Below are positions 47,534 through 56,197 of a stretch of 64,000 bases of DNA, one piece after another. Within the stretch, counting starts at the first letter, position 1. Every line of letters starts with the position of its first letter. The stretch covers positions 465,281-529,280 of the forward strand of contig NZ_JAHXPT010000001.1 in NCBI RefSeq assembly GCF_019431045.1. Reading direction: 5' to 3'. The notes beneath the pieces were generated by a model. That model was not told the DNA's origin. It searched no databases and saw nothing but the letters and a program-made list of their open reading frames with translations. A program made the translations under genes and the position numbers. Source of the stretch: Clostridium weizhouense (GTDB taxonomy: Bacteria > Bacillota > Clostridia > Clostridiales > Clostridiaceae).

Positions 47534-48727
47534 TTATTTCTTTTCTTCTAAGGTTATACTTAACTCAACCTCTTTTTTATCTCTAATTACACCTATCTTA
47601 ACAGTATCTCCTACATTTTTAGCTGATTTAAGTTCTTTTAATTCATCAAATGTTTTAATATTTTTACCATCAAATTTAGTTACTACATCTCCAACTTTTA
47701 CTCCACCTTTTTCCGCTGGTGAAAATTCTTCGACTCCTGCTACATATAATCCTTCTTTTAAATCATATTTTTTAGCCATTTCACTAGTAATTTCTCTTAC
47801 TTGTATTCCTAAATTAACTATAGGCTTTGATAAAGTATCTATCTTAGTTTTCACTTCATTAATAGGAATAGCAAACCCCATTCCTTCAACACTTGTTCCA
47901 CCAAGTTGTGTACCTATTTTCATAGAATTTATTCCTATAACTTGACCTTTAGAATTAACTAATGGTCCTCCACTATTACCTGGATTTATAGCTGCATCTG
48001 TTTGTATAAGATTTATATTATTTCCATTTTGACCTGGTACACTTCTATTAACAGCACTTATAATTCCTTGTGTAAGTGTTTGAGCAAATTCTTTTGAAAG
48101 TGGTGTTCCAATTGCTATAACTTGTGCTCCTGGATATATTTCATCTGAATCTCCAAGTTCTGCAACTGCTGGCACTTTAGTTCCTGGTTCAACCTTAATC
48201 ATTGCTACATCTTGTGCCTGATCATAATTTACTACTGTTGCATTAACTTCTTTTCCATCACTTAAAGTAACTTTTACTTCATTTGCTCCTTCTATAACAT
48301 GATAATTAGTTAATATATATCCTTCTTCATTTATAATAAATCCTGATCCTATACCTTCAACTTCTTGTGGTATAAATCCATTATTAGATAATCCTTTTGT
48401 AGATACAATAACAACTGCTGGAGCAACTTTATTAAATGCATCTGTAACTGATAGTGTCCCCGCCGATGTATCTTCCGTAAATATTGGTGCTACATATTTT
48501 CTGTTTGTGTTATTTAAGATTTGCGAATTTTTAAGAACTAAATAAGTAATTCCACTACCAAATAATCCCCCTATTATCGCAATTAATAATGCTAAAGCAA
48601 TATTGGAAAATGCCTTTTTCTTTTTCCTACGTTTTATGCTAATAACATCATCATTAAATATAGATTTATTTACCTGTTGTATCTCATTTGTTTCTACATC
48701 TATAAAATTATTATTCTCATTATCCAT
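47534..48727 (-). CDS. htrA: HtrA/DegP-type serine protease with PDZ domain
   Basis: A 397-residue membrane-anchored quality-control protease acting outside the membrane. The layout is a charged cytoplasmic N-terminus ending RRKKKK, one membrane helix (about 41-65), a trypsin-like domain with triad His143 (TNYHVIEG), Asp173 (AQDVAMIKV) and Ser252 (GNSGGPL), and one C-terminal PDZ domain (about 305-390). It is an independent transcription unit with AGGAGGAG before the ATG. Confidence 0.95.
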   Translation of the reverse strand: MDNENNNFIDVETNEIQQVNKSIFNDDVISIKRRKKKKAFSNIALALLIAIIGGLFGSGITYLVLKNSQILNNTNRKYVAPIFTEDTSAGTLSVTDAFNKVAPAVVIVSTKGLSNNGFIPQEVEGIGSGFIINEEGYILTNYHVIEGANEVKVTLSDGKEVNATVVNYDQAQDVAMIKVEPGTKVPAVAELGDSDEIYPGAQVIAIGTPLSKEFAQTLTQGIISAVNRSVPGQNGNNINLIQTDAAINPGNSGGPLVNSKGQVIGINSMKIGTQLGGTSVEGMGFAIPINEVKTKIDTLSKPIVNLGIQVREITSEMAKKYDLKEGLYVAGVEEFSPAEKGGVKVGDVVTKFDGKNIKTFDELKELKSAKNVGDTVKIGVIRDKKEVELSITLEEKK

Positions 48728-48875
48728 ATAATCTCCTCCTAAGGTAACTAAGTTTTGTAATTCATATTCTTAGTATAAAAGTATTTTGTGTCAAAAACAT
48801 GTCAAATATAAATCTATATTTATATAATAGTAAAATAGATAATTTAAATTCATGTACTATAAATTTTCATAAATA

Positions 48876-48928
48876 AAAAACCATGCATATAAGAAAATTT
48901 TGTTTTCCTATTTTTGCATGATTTTTTA
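48876..48928. terminator. Bidirectional terminator after the alpha/beta hydrolase gene
   Basis: CATGCATATAAGAAAA (48882-48897) and TTTTCCTATTTTTGCATG (48903-48920) form an imperfect long stem with T runs on both strands. It lies about 130 bases past the hydrolase stop. The stretch 48929-49055 has no feature I can support. Confidence 0.65.
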
Positions 48929-49055
48929 ATACTTATTCTTAATTAGCCACTTAAAGGATTATTATAATATATGTTCAAATTTAAATCTTGGCCAAAATAG
49001 TATATAGTCATTTAATTTATTAAGTAATTATTTGAATATATACACATATGTATTA

Positions 49056-50057
49056 TTAACTTTTATCTAATTTTTTTACCTTTTTTATTGTATTATTTAT
49101 AGCACTAATAACTGTATCTTTATCCTTTGCTACATAAGGTGTACCTAAAATAGAGCTTTCATATACTGTAATCAATGGATTTTCTTGCAAATAATCATAT
49201 TTAGATTCTATTTTATTACTTATTATATACATAGGCATTTTATTTAATTGGTCTATACTTGGAATATCAAAATTTTTATTGTATAAATTACTTATTTCAT
49301 CTGAAACTGCTTTTCTATAATTTTTCTTATTTTTATGTATATTAAATTCCTCTAGCGCACCAATAGATATATTTTCTTCTAAATTTTTATTTTCTTCCAA
49401 AAGACCAAACTTATCACATAATTCTGTTAAATAAAAATAACTTCCTATAAACTCAAGCTTAGATTTATAATATTCCCATCTTATTGATTTTAAATATTGT
49501 ATACTACTAATCAATTCTTCTGATAAAGGATTAATAAATATTAATCCTGATACCAATTCTGGGTATTTTTTAGTGAAACTTGTAGCAACCAAACTTCCAT
49601 ACTCTTCTCCAACAAAAATATATGGTTCAGATGCACCAGATTTTCTTAACAATACCCTCAATTCATCAGCTTGTTGCTCAGGAGATTTTTTATCTGATGA
49701 ATCACTAAATCCATATCCTTGCCTATTATATACAAATGTTTTTATATCCGAATTAGCTTCCAAAGTTTTACACACTTCATCCCATTGATATATATTAGTT
49801 CCTATGCCACCTTCAAAAACCACCGTATAGCTTCCTGTTCCTCTAATTCTATATTCTAATTTATTGCTATCTACTCTAACATATTTTAAATTTGGTTTAA
49901 TTTTTTCATTACTAAAAAAGTTACTCATTAATTGTGCGAAAAAACCTACAAATAGAAGTACTAATATAATTTTTAATGTTTTTTTACAAATTTCTAAAAA
50001 ACTATATTTTTTTTGTTTTATTCTTTCAAAGCCATTAGAATGTGGTAATAAATTCAT
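49056..50057 (-). CDS. Alpha/beta hydrolase-fold membrane protein lacking the catalytic serine
   Basis: A 333-residue protein with one N-terminal membrane helix (about residues 27-48) and an extracellular alpha/beta hydrolase domain (VVFEGGIGTNIYQWDEVCK, VYNRQGYGFSD). The nucleophile elbow that should read GxSxG reads GEEYG at 150-154, so Glu152 replaces serine; the DNA codes for this clearly. No obvious catalytic histidine motif is seen near the C-terminus. It starts 4 bases after the tsaD stop and is its operon partner. It is either a non-enzymatic binding protein or uses different chemistry. Confidence 0.82.
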   Translation of the reverse strand: MNLLPHSNGFERIKQKKYSFLEICKKTLKIILVLLFVGFFAQLMSNFFSNEKIKPNLKYVRVDSNKLEYRIRGTGSYTVVFEGGIGTNIYQWDEVCKTLEANSDIKTFVYNRQGYGFSDSSDKKSPEQQADELRVLLRKSGASEPYIFVGEEYGSLVATSFTKKYPELVSGLIFINPLSEELISSIQYLKSIRWEYYKSKLEFIGSYFYLTELCDKFGLLEENKNLEENISIGALEEFNIHKNKKNYRKAVSDEISNLYNKNFDIPSIDQLNKMPMYIISNKIESKYDYLQENPLITVYESSILGTPYVAKDKDTVISAINNTIKKVKKLDKS

Positions 50058-50061
50058 CTTT

Positions 50062-51081
50062 TTAACTATCTCCTAACTTTAAATTAGGTTTTGCATTTAT
50101 ATCAAAAGATGATATAAATCCCTTCTCAAAATTAAAATACGCAGCACTTCCTATCATTGCAGCATTATCTGTACATAATATTGGTTCTGGAAATAATATT
50201 TTTATTCCCTTTTTTACACCTTCTTTTTCTAATGTCTCTCTTAAACATGAGTTTGATGCTACACCACCTGCTATAGCAATTTTATCAACATTTTTTTTCT
50301 TACAAGTTAAAAATACATTCTCTTTTAAAACATCAATAACAGCTTTTTGGAAAGATGCTGCTACATCTGCTTTATTTATCTCATTACCCTGCATTTTTGC
50401 TTTATTTAAATAATTTAAAACTGCTGATTTAACTCCACTAAAAGAAAAATCTAATGTATCTTCATGAAATTTAGCTTTAGGAAAATCAATAGCATTAGGA
50501 TTTCCTTCTTTGGCTAATTTATCAATTTTAGGACCTCCTGGATAACCTAATCCTAAAGCTCTTGCAACTTTATCATATGCTTCACCTGCTGCATCATCTC
50601 TAGTCTTTCCTATTACTTCAAAATCACAAAAATCATTAACACAAACTATAAAAGTATGTCCTCCTGATACTACCAAAGATATAAATGGAGGTTTTAAATC
50701 CTTATGTTGTATGAAATTTGCAGAAATATGACCTTCAATATGATTAACTCCAATTAAAGGTTTTTTAGCAGCAAAAGCAAGTCCCTTAGCATATTGCAAG
50801 CCAACTAAAAGTGCTCCTATAAGTCCTGGACCATATGTAACACCTATTGCATCAATATCATCTAAAGTAACATCAGCTTCCTCTAACGCTTTTTTTACAA
50901 CAAAATCTATAGTTTCAATATGCATTCTTGAAGCTACTTCTGGGACTACACCGCCAAATTTTTTATGAGTATCAATCTGTGTAGATATAATATTAGATAA
51001 AACTTCTCTTCCATTTGCAACAACAGCTGCAGAAGTTTCATCACAACTTGATTCTATTGATAAAATTAATTTTCTATTCAT
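50062..51081 (-). CDS. tsaD: tRNA threonylcarbamoyladenosine biosynthesis protein TsaD
   Basis: Transfers the threonylcarbamoyl group to A37 of tRNAs, completing the t6A pathway begun by Sua5 (8958). The 339-residue ASKHA-fold protein has [14 protein letters not shown] at the start, the metal-binding [13 protein letters not shown], and nucleotide-site motifs LVVSGGHTF and [14 protein letters not shown]. Length is standard. It is first in a two-gene unit with the degenerate hydrolase. The partner genes tsaB and tsaE are not in this window. Confidence 0.96.
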   Translation of the reverse strand: MNRKLILSIESSCDETSAAVVANGREVLSNIISTQIDTHKKFGGVVPEVASRMHIETIDFVVKKALEEADVTLDDIDAIGVTYGPGLIGALLVGLQYAKGLAFAAKKPLIGVNHIEGHISANFIQHKDLKPPFISLVVSGGHTFIVCVNDFCDFEVIGKTRDDAAGEAYDKVARALGLGYPGGPKIDKLAKEGNPNAIDFPKAKFHEDTLDFSFSGVKSAVLNYLNKAKMQGNEINKADVAASFQKAVIDVLKENVFLTCKKKNVDKIAIAGGVASNSCLRETLEKEGVKKGIKILFPEPILCTDNAAMIGSAAYFNFEKGFISSFDINAKPNLKLGDS

Positions 51082-51160
51082 AATTAATACCTCTTATTTT
51101 TATATTTAACTTAATTTGTATATTTAAAAATTAGCTATAACAACAATTATCCAAAAATAT

Positions 51161-51180
51161 TATACTTTATATAAAGTATA
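51161..51180. promoter_or_regulatory. 20-bp perfect palindrome in the tsaD / RusA-like divergent region
   Basis: TATACTTTATATAAAGTATA equals its own reverse complement. It lies between two divergent genes, 80 bases from tsaD and 120 from the other gene, and could be an operator. Low complexity makes chance possible. Confidence 0.35.
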
Positions 51181-51300
51181 TTATCAATTTATGATTATTG
51201 TATAATCTAATGATATAATGTATATTTTACTATATAAAAATTAATTATTAACTACTAAAAAATTAATTTTTTTTAAATATTGTTTAAGAGGAGATTTTTA

Positions 51301-51915
51301 ATGACAACTTATGCTAAAGTAATTGTTAATGGTTCACCAATTACTAAATCAAATTTTAAATTACATAATTCAAACGGACGTGCTATTTTACCTAACAATT
51401 CTGGGAAATACCATGATAGATATGCTCTCTATGAACAAGAAATTGCATTAGTTGCAAGAAGTCAAAATCCAAATGTTATTTTAAATGAAAGCTTAATAGC
51501 ATTATTAAAAGTTTATTATAAAAGTGAAAAGCGTCATCCTGATACAATTAACATCACTAAAAGTATCTTTGATGGAATAGAAAAAAGCGGATTAATTGTT
51601 AATGATGCTCAAATAACAAGAATTATTGTACAAGAATATTATGATAAAGAAAATCCCAGATTTGAATTAGAGTTATTTGGTGAAAGTGAATATGATTTAG
51701 GATTTTGTATTAATAAAAAAGAAACTATAACTACTCCTAAAATTTATTCCCCAATAAAAAAAGATTTAAAAAAATCAATTGAAAGTAAAACTCCATTACC
51801 TAATATTAAAACTACATGTAGTATATGTAATACTTTAATCAAAGGTAATGATTATATTAAAGCTGATAAAGGTAAAACTCTAATATGTAAAAAGTGTTTT
51901 AATAAATTATTTTAA
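51301..51915 (+). CDS. RusA-like protein with C-terminal zinc ribbon
   Basis: A 204-residue protein. The middle part, HPDTINITKSIFDGIEKSGL and VNDAQI at 79-104, matches the RusA Holliday-junction resolvase pattern PDxDNxxK...DDxQ. Asp81 and Asp102 are kept, but the second Asp of PDxDN is Ile83 and the first of DDxQ is Asn101. After a linker, Cys173, Cys176, Cys196 and Cys199 form a four-cysteine zinc ribbon not found in classical RusA. The start is the ATG at 51301, behind AGAGGAGA. No phage genes surround it. It may be a divergent nuclease or a DNA-binding relative. Confidence 0.7.
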   Translation: MTTYAKVIVNGSPITKSNFKLHNSNGRAILPNNSGKYHDRYALYEQEIALVARSQNPNVILNESLIALLKVYYKSEKRHPDTINITKSIFDGIEKSGLIVNDAQITRIIVQEYYDKENPRFELELFGESEYDLGFCINKKETITTPKIYSPIKKDLKKSIESKTPLPNIKTTCSICNTLIKGNDYIKADKGKTLICKKCFNKLF

Positions 51916-51952
51916 TCTAAGTTAAACTTTAATGTTGAAAGGATGTTTTTTT

Positions 51953-52516
51953 ATGACTAAAAATATAGATTTAATTTTTTTTGGAGATAGCTTAACTTTT
52001 GGATACGGTGTTTCTAAAAAGGATTCATGGGTATATAAAATTCAAAATTCATATGAAAATCCCTCTTTGAATAAAGGATGTAATGGTGATACTACGGCTT
52101 CAATGCTCACTCGTTATTATAGAGATGTTATTACATATAATCCAAATAAAATCTTTATTATGGGTGGTACTAATGACTTATTGCTTGGAAGGAAAATTGA
52201 TACAATAATTGATAATTTGGAATTAATGATTAAGGATTCTATTGATATTAATGCAAAAATTATTCTTGGTATTCCACCAAATATTATTGGCAGCATGGCA
52301 AATAGATTATTTGGATCTTCTCCTTTCTATAGTTATGCTGAAATAGAATTACCTAAATTAAGAAAAGCTATAATTAATTTATGTGTTAATTATAACCTTT
52401 CTTATATAGATTTCTATTTATTAACTTTCAATAAAAAAAACTTTTATTTAGATGGACTTCATTTAAATTCTCATGGCAATGAGCTTATGTATAAAGCTGC
52501 TATTTCATACTTTTAA
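51953..52516 (+). CDS. SGNH/GDSL-family hydrolase
   Basis: A 187-residue esterase/lipase-like protein with block I FFGDSLTFGYG (nucleophile Ser), block III MGGTNDLLLG, and block V DGLHLNSHG holding the Asp and His of the triad. No signal peptide, so cytoplasmic. The start is the ATG at 51953, 6 bases after AAAGGATG. It lies 37 bases after the RusA-like gene, probably in one transcript, and its 3' end overlaps the convergent oxidoreductase gene by 17 bases. Substrate unknown. Confidence 0.88.
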   Translation: MTKNIDLIFFGDSLTFGYGVSKKDSWVYKIQNSYENPSLNKGCNGDTTASMLTRYYRDVITYNPNKIFIMGGTNDLLLGRKIDTIIDNLELMIKDSIDINAKIILGIPPNIIGSMANRLFGSSPFYSYAEIELPKLRKAIINLCVNYNLSYIDFYLLTFNKKNFYLDGLHLNSHGNELMYKAAISYF

Positions 52517-53456
52517 TATATTCTGCTGTTTTTATTCCACAATTAATACCATCAGTTTCATTCATAATTAACGCCATTTTACCATAAATTAAATTTCCAC
52601 AAGCAAAAATACCATCGATTGATGTTTTAAAATCATCTACAATAGGTACTAATGTATTCGAATTAATGTTTAATTTTAACATCTCTGCAAGCATGTTTTC
52701 TGGTCTAAATCCAACTGATAATAGTAAAGAGTCACATTCTCTTTCTATAACAACATCATCTTTTAGATTTAATATTTTAAGCCCATTAATCCTACTATTT
52801 CCATGAACTTCTATAACTCTAGAATTTTCTATAATCTCTATATCAAAACCATCTAGTATACTTTCTATCTCTTCATTTCTTAGTGCATCAAATTCGTCTT
52901 CTATTACTATTGCCTCTACATATCCGCCTTCTATTATAATTCTTCTAGCTACCAAAAAACCCCATTTATTTTTAGCTGTAACTACAGTTTTCCTACCTGG
53001 TAAATATCCTTCTATATTAATTAACCTATGAGCATCTCCTAATGTAAATATTCCAGTTAATCCATTGGTAGGAATTATAACACTTCCTGTATAAATTTCT
53101 CTAGCTCCTGTTGATAATATTATTGCATCTGATTTTACTTTATTAATACCATCTATTTGATTAACATATGTTACTATTTTTTCCTTAGTAATTTCTATTA
53201 CAGTTGATTCTAATTTTATCTCTATATTAGAACTTAATAATCTTTCCTGCACAAAATTAATATATTCTGGTCCAGTTACTTGCTCTCCTAAAAATTTTTC
53301 TCCAAAACCATTATGAATACATTGATTTAATATTCCTCCAAGATTATTATCTCTTTCAATAATTAATATATTTTTAACTCCACTTTTTAGTGCTCCTAGG
53401 GCTGCTGTCATTCCAGCTATTCCACCACCAATTACAATCAAATCATATTTAAGCAT
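52500..53456 (-). CDS. FAD-dependent pyridine nucleotide-type oxidoreductase
   Basis: A 318-residue flavoprotein with an FAD Rossmann motif (DLIVIGGGIAGMTAALGA), the GGILNQCIHNGFG segment typical of a clostridial family often encoded with glycerol-3-phosphate dehydrogenase-like and DUF1667 genes, a second dinucleotide domain, and the C-terminal GIFACGNLIYG. Those usual partners are absent. The start is the ATG at 53456 behind GGAGGAC; a TTG 15 bases earlier overlaps the site. It begins 27 bases after the YedF-like gene and is co-transcribed with it. Substrate unknown. Confidence 0.85.
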   Translation of the reverse strand: MLKYDLIVIGGGIAGMTAALGALKSGVKNILIIERDNNLGGILNQCIHNGFGEKFLGEQVTGPEYINFVQERLLSSNIEIKLESTVIEITKEKIVTYVNQIDGINKVKSDAIILSTGAREIYTGSVIIPTNGLTGIFTLGDAHRLINIEGYLPGRKTVVTAKNKWGFLVARRIIIEGGYVEAIVIEDEFDALRNEEIESILDGFDIEIIENSRVIEVHGNSRINGLKILNLKDDVVIERECDSLLLSVGFRPENMLAEMLKLNINSNTLVPIVDDFKTSIDGIFACGNLIYGKMALIMNETDGINCGIKTAEYIKSMK

Positions 53457-53483
53457 TGTATTGTCCTCCAAATATAGTATCTA

Positions 53484-54059
53484 TTATAATTTTATTAAGT
53501 TTTTAGATTCGTTTATTATATCCACTATATCGTACATATCAACAACTTCAACAAAATCATCTACTATATCCAATTTATAATATTTTAAAGAACCTTCATG
53601 TACTAAAACATCTACACCTTCTTGTGATAATAATTTTATATTATTTATTTTTTCTTTATTACCATTTGTATCAAATACTTTTACAGCTTCATTTAAAAAT
53701 ATTATATTTTTAGGAAGTTTTTCAGACTCATTTAATGCATTTAAATACTCATTTAATAATATCTTTCCTAATTTTTCATCTCCAGCACCAAATTTATCAG
53801 ATGTTATTAATATAGAAAATTCTTTTTCATCTATAATTTCTAAACAACCTCTTTTTTCAATCATAATATTAAGTTCTTCATCATTTTCCTCTATTTCCAC
53901 CTGGTAGCCTTTACTCATTGCAACTTTAACAATATTCGCATTATCAGAGTCCTTATTAACAATTACTATTGCTTCTCCTTCTCCAATTGAATTAAAATAT
54001 TTTTTTACCATTCTTATAGTTTTTGGAAAAGAGATTCCTCTACAATCTATTTCTTTCAT
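53484..54059 (-). CDS. YedF-like protein (TusA plus DsrE-like domains) without catalytic cysteines
   Basis: A 191-residue protein with the YedF layout: an N-terminal TusA-like domain (residues 1-70) and a DsrE-like domain (about 80-190; SDKFGAGDEKLGKILLNEYL). The TusA motif RGLxCPxP reads RGISFPKT, so Phe11 replaces the sulfur-carrying cysteine. The second motif, usually CGTCLDYY, reads HEGSLKYY (154-161), losing both cysteines. The only cysteines left are Cys6 and Cys72. Persulfide or selenium transfer by the classical route therefore seems impossible. It precedes the FAD oxidoreductase in one unit. Confidence 0.82.
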   Translation of the reverse strand: MKEIDCRGISFPKTIRMVKKYFNSIGEGEAIVIVNKDSDNANIVKVAMSKGYQVEIEENDEELNIMIEKRGCLEIIDEKEFSILITSDKFGAGDEKLGKILLNEYLNALNESEKLPKNIIFLNEAVKVFDTNGNKEKINNIKLLSQEGVDVLVHEGSLKYYKLDIVDDFVEVVDMYDIVDIINESKNLIKL

Positions 54060-54131
54060 ATATCTTACCCCCTGTTTAGTCCCATATCTAATAAGCTTAA
54101 AATAATTATATCATGTTTACTTTTAGATAGG

Positions 54132-54159
54132 TTGTTTCATTTCTTTATTTATGTATAAT
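54132..54159 (+). promoter_or_regulatory. Candidate promoter of the LtaS-type gene
   Basis: TTGTTT (54132-54137), 16 bases, TATAAT (54154-54159), about 80 bases before the start codon. The -35 element matches four of six consensus positions. Confidence 0.55.
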
Positions 54160-54240
54160 ATAATATAGTACTTAATATAAGAAACAAGTTTATAAAATAT
54201 AACTATTATTTTATATTATATTAAAAATCGAGGTGAATTT

Positions 54241-56088
54241 ATGGATTACTTTAAAAAAATTATAAATAAAGATTTAATAAGCAGACTTATATTAATCTTA
54301 ATTCCTATAATCTCTATAATCCTTAAAGGGATTTTTTTTCAAGGTTTTATTACTAGTGATAATCCTTATAGTTTTAATTTTACTGCTGGATATGACTCAG
54401 CTAAACCGTTTATTAATTATTATATCGCTTTTTCAATAATATTTTTAAGTTTTTCACTATTATTTAAAGGAAAAAGTAGAATAATTTACATTTTTATAAT
54501 TGATATACTATTAACTTCTATTATTATGCTGGATCTTTGTTACTTCAGAGGTTTCTTAACTGTTCCATCTGTATTAATAGTAACTCAAACAGCTAACCTA
54601 GATAATTTATCTGGAGCTGTATACTCAATGTTTGGTCCTATGGATTTTATATTTATACTAGATTTTATAATACTAGCAATATATGTTTATATTACTAGGA
54701 AATCTTATAAAAATATAAAAAGAAGATCAGTAGTAGCTTTCTTGCTTACTTTTATTTTACCAATATTATTCATAGGTTATGTACCATTTAATATACATAT
54801 TTTAGACAATAAAAAAGTAAAAAATGCATATCTTTTTGATAATTACGATCCAACAAATACAGCTAGATATTTTTCACCAATTGGATATCATGTGTTTGAT
54901 TTATATACTGTATATCGTGACTCAAAAAAATACAATTTTACTGAAGAAGATAAAAATAATATAAATGAATATTTTGAAGTAAAAAAAGAAGATCTTCCTA
55001 ATAACGAATATTTTGGAATGTCTCAAGGAAAAAATTTAATATATATTCAAGTTGAATCTTTAGAAGATTTCGTTATAGGAAAAACTATTAATGGAAAAGA
55101 AATTACTCCTGTATTAAATAAATTAACTTCTAATAATGCACTATATTTTCCTAATATTTTTGAACAAGTCAATGAAGGTACAAGCTCTGACTGTGATTTA
55201 ATGGTTAATACTTCTATGTTACCTTTAAGAAGAGGTAGTACATTTTTTAGATATCCAAATACCACTTATAACTCTCTACCAAATATTTTAGAAGATGAAA
55301 AGAATTATACTACTATTGCTATACATCCAGACAAAGGTTCTTTTTGGAATTATTCAGCTGGATTAACTGGAATAGGTTTTGATAAATTTAATGATTATTA
55401 TTCTTTTAATGATGATGAGCACATAGGTATGGGAATAAGTGATAGAACTTATTTTGAGCAAGTTATACCAATGCTAAAAAAACAACAAAATCCTTTTTAT
55501 GCTTTAACTGTAACATTAACTAGTCATGGACCTTTTGATATTCCTAAAGAATATAGGGAATTAAATCTTAATTCTGAATTAGATAAAATGGAATTAGGAG
55601 GATATTTTGAAAGTATACATTATACTGACAAACAAATAGGACATTTCTTAGAATTATTAGAAAAAGAGGGGTTATTAGAAAATACTGTTGTTGCCATTAT
55701 GGGTGATCATACAGGTGTTCATAAATACTATAATAATAGTATTGAAAACTTATCTACTAAAGAAGATTGGTACTTATATAATGGTAACCCTACAGTTCCT
55801 TTAGTAATTTATGATTCTTCAATTAAACAAGGAAAAACATTTGATTTATATGGTGGTCAAAGTGATGTTATGCCAACACTACTTTATATGCTTGGTATAG
55901 ATAAAGAAAAATATGAAAATACTGTTTTAGGAAGAAATCTCTTAAATACAAAAAAATCTTTTGCTGTCTTAACTGATGGAACTATAAAAGGTGAGGATTC
56001 ACTTTCTGATAAAGAAAAAGAAGTTTATAAAAATATCTTAGACTTATCAGATAAAATGATAAGAGGTAACTATTTCAAAGAAAATTAA
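54241..56088 (+). CDS. ltaS: Lipoteichoic acid synthase-type sulfatase-fold membrane protein
   Basis: A 615-residue protein that polymerises glycerol phosphate from phosphatidylglycerol on the outer face of the membrane, or a close paralogue. Five membrane helices span about residues 15-190. The extracellular sulfatase domain has the metal ligand Glu272 (YIQVES), nucleophile Thr314 (NEGTSSDCD), and the metal site MGDHTGVHKYY. The ATG follows GAGGTG. It stands alone with its own terminator. Clostridia often have several paralogues, so the exact role (primase, synthase or transferase) is open. Confidence 0.9.
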   Translation: MDYFKKIINKDLISRLILILIPIISIILKGIFFQGFITSDNPYSFNFTAGYDSAKPFINYYIAFSIIFLSFSLLFKGKSRIIYIFIIDILLTSIIMLDLCYFRGFLTVPSVLIVTQTANLDNLSGAVYSMFGPMDFIFILDFIILAIYVYITRKSYKNIKRRSVVAFLLTFILPILFIGYVPFNIHILDNKKVKNAYLFDNYDPTNTARYFSPIGYHVFDLYTVYRDSKKYNFTEEDKNNINEYFEVKKEDLPNNEYFGMSQGKNLIYIQVESLEDFVIGKTINGKEITPVLNKLTSNNALYFPNIFEQVNEGTSSDCDLMVNTSMLPLRRGSTFFRYPNTTYNSLPNILEDEKNYTTIAIHPDKGSFWNYSAGLTGIGFDKFNDYYSFNDDEHIGMGISDRTYFEQVIPMLKKQQNPFYALTVTLTSHGPFDIPKEYRELNLNSELDKMELGGYFESIHYTDKQIGHFLELLEKEGLLENTVVAIMGDHTGVHKYYNNSIENLSTKEDWYLYNGNPTVPLVIYDSSIKQGKTFDLYGGQSDVMPTLLYMLGIDKEKYENTVLGRNLLNTKKSFAVLTDGTIKGEDSLSDKEKEVYKNILDLSDKMIRGNYFKEN

Positions 56089-56119
56089 TATATTCTAATA
56101 AAAAATCAATGTATTATAT

Positions 56120-56160
56120 AAAAGGATTATCTCAAAAAATATATTTAAGATAATCCTTTT
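56120..56160. terminator. Bidirectional terminator between ltaS and tldE
   Basis: A 13-bp perfect stem AAAAGGATTATCT (56120-56132) and AGATAATCCTTTT (56148-56160) with T runs on both strands, between convergent genes. Confidence 0.85.
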
Positions 56161-56197
56161 ATTTTTATTATTTTTTAAATGACATTGCAAAATTCAT

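Noticed and set aside
51280..52516. Prophage remnant suggested by the RusA-like gene
   Set aside because: No integrase, terminase, structural or repressor gene is nearby and no attachment-site duplication was seen; flanking genes are ordinary chromosomal genes.
53484..54059. Selenium metabolism locus suggested by the YedF family
   Set aside because: No selD, selA or selB is nearby, and the signature cysteines are missing, so that role is not supported.
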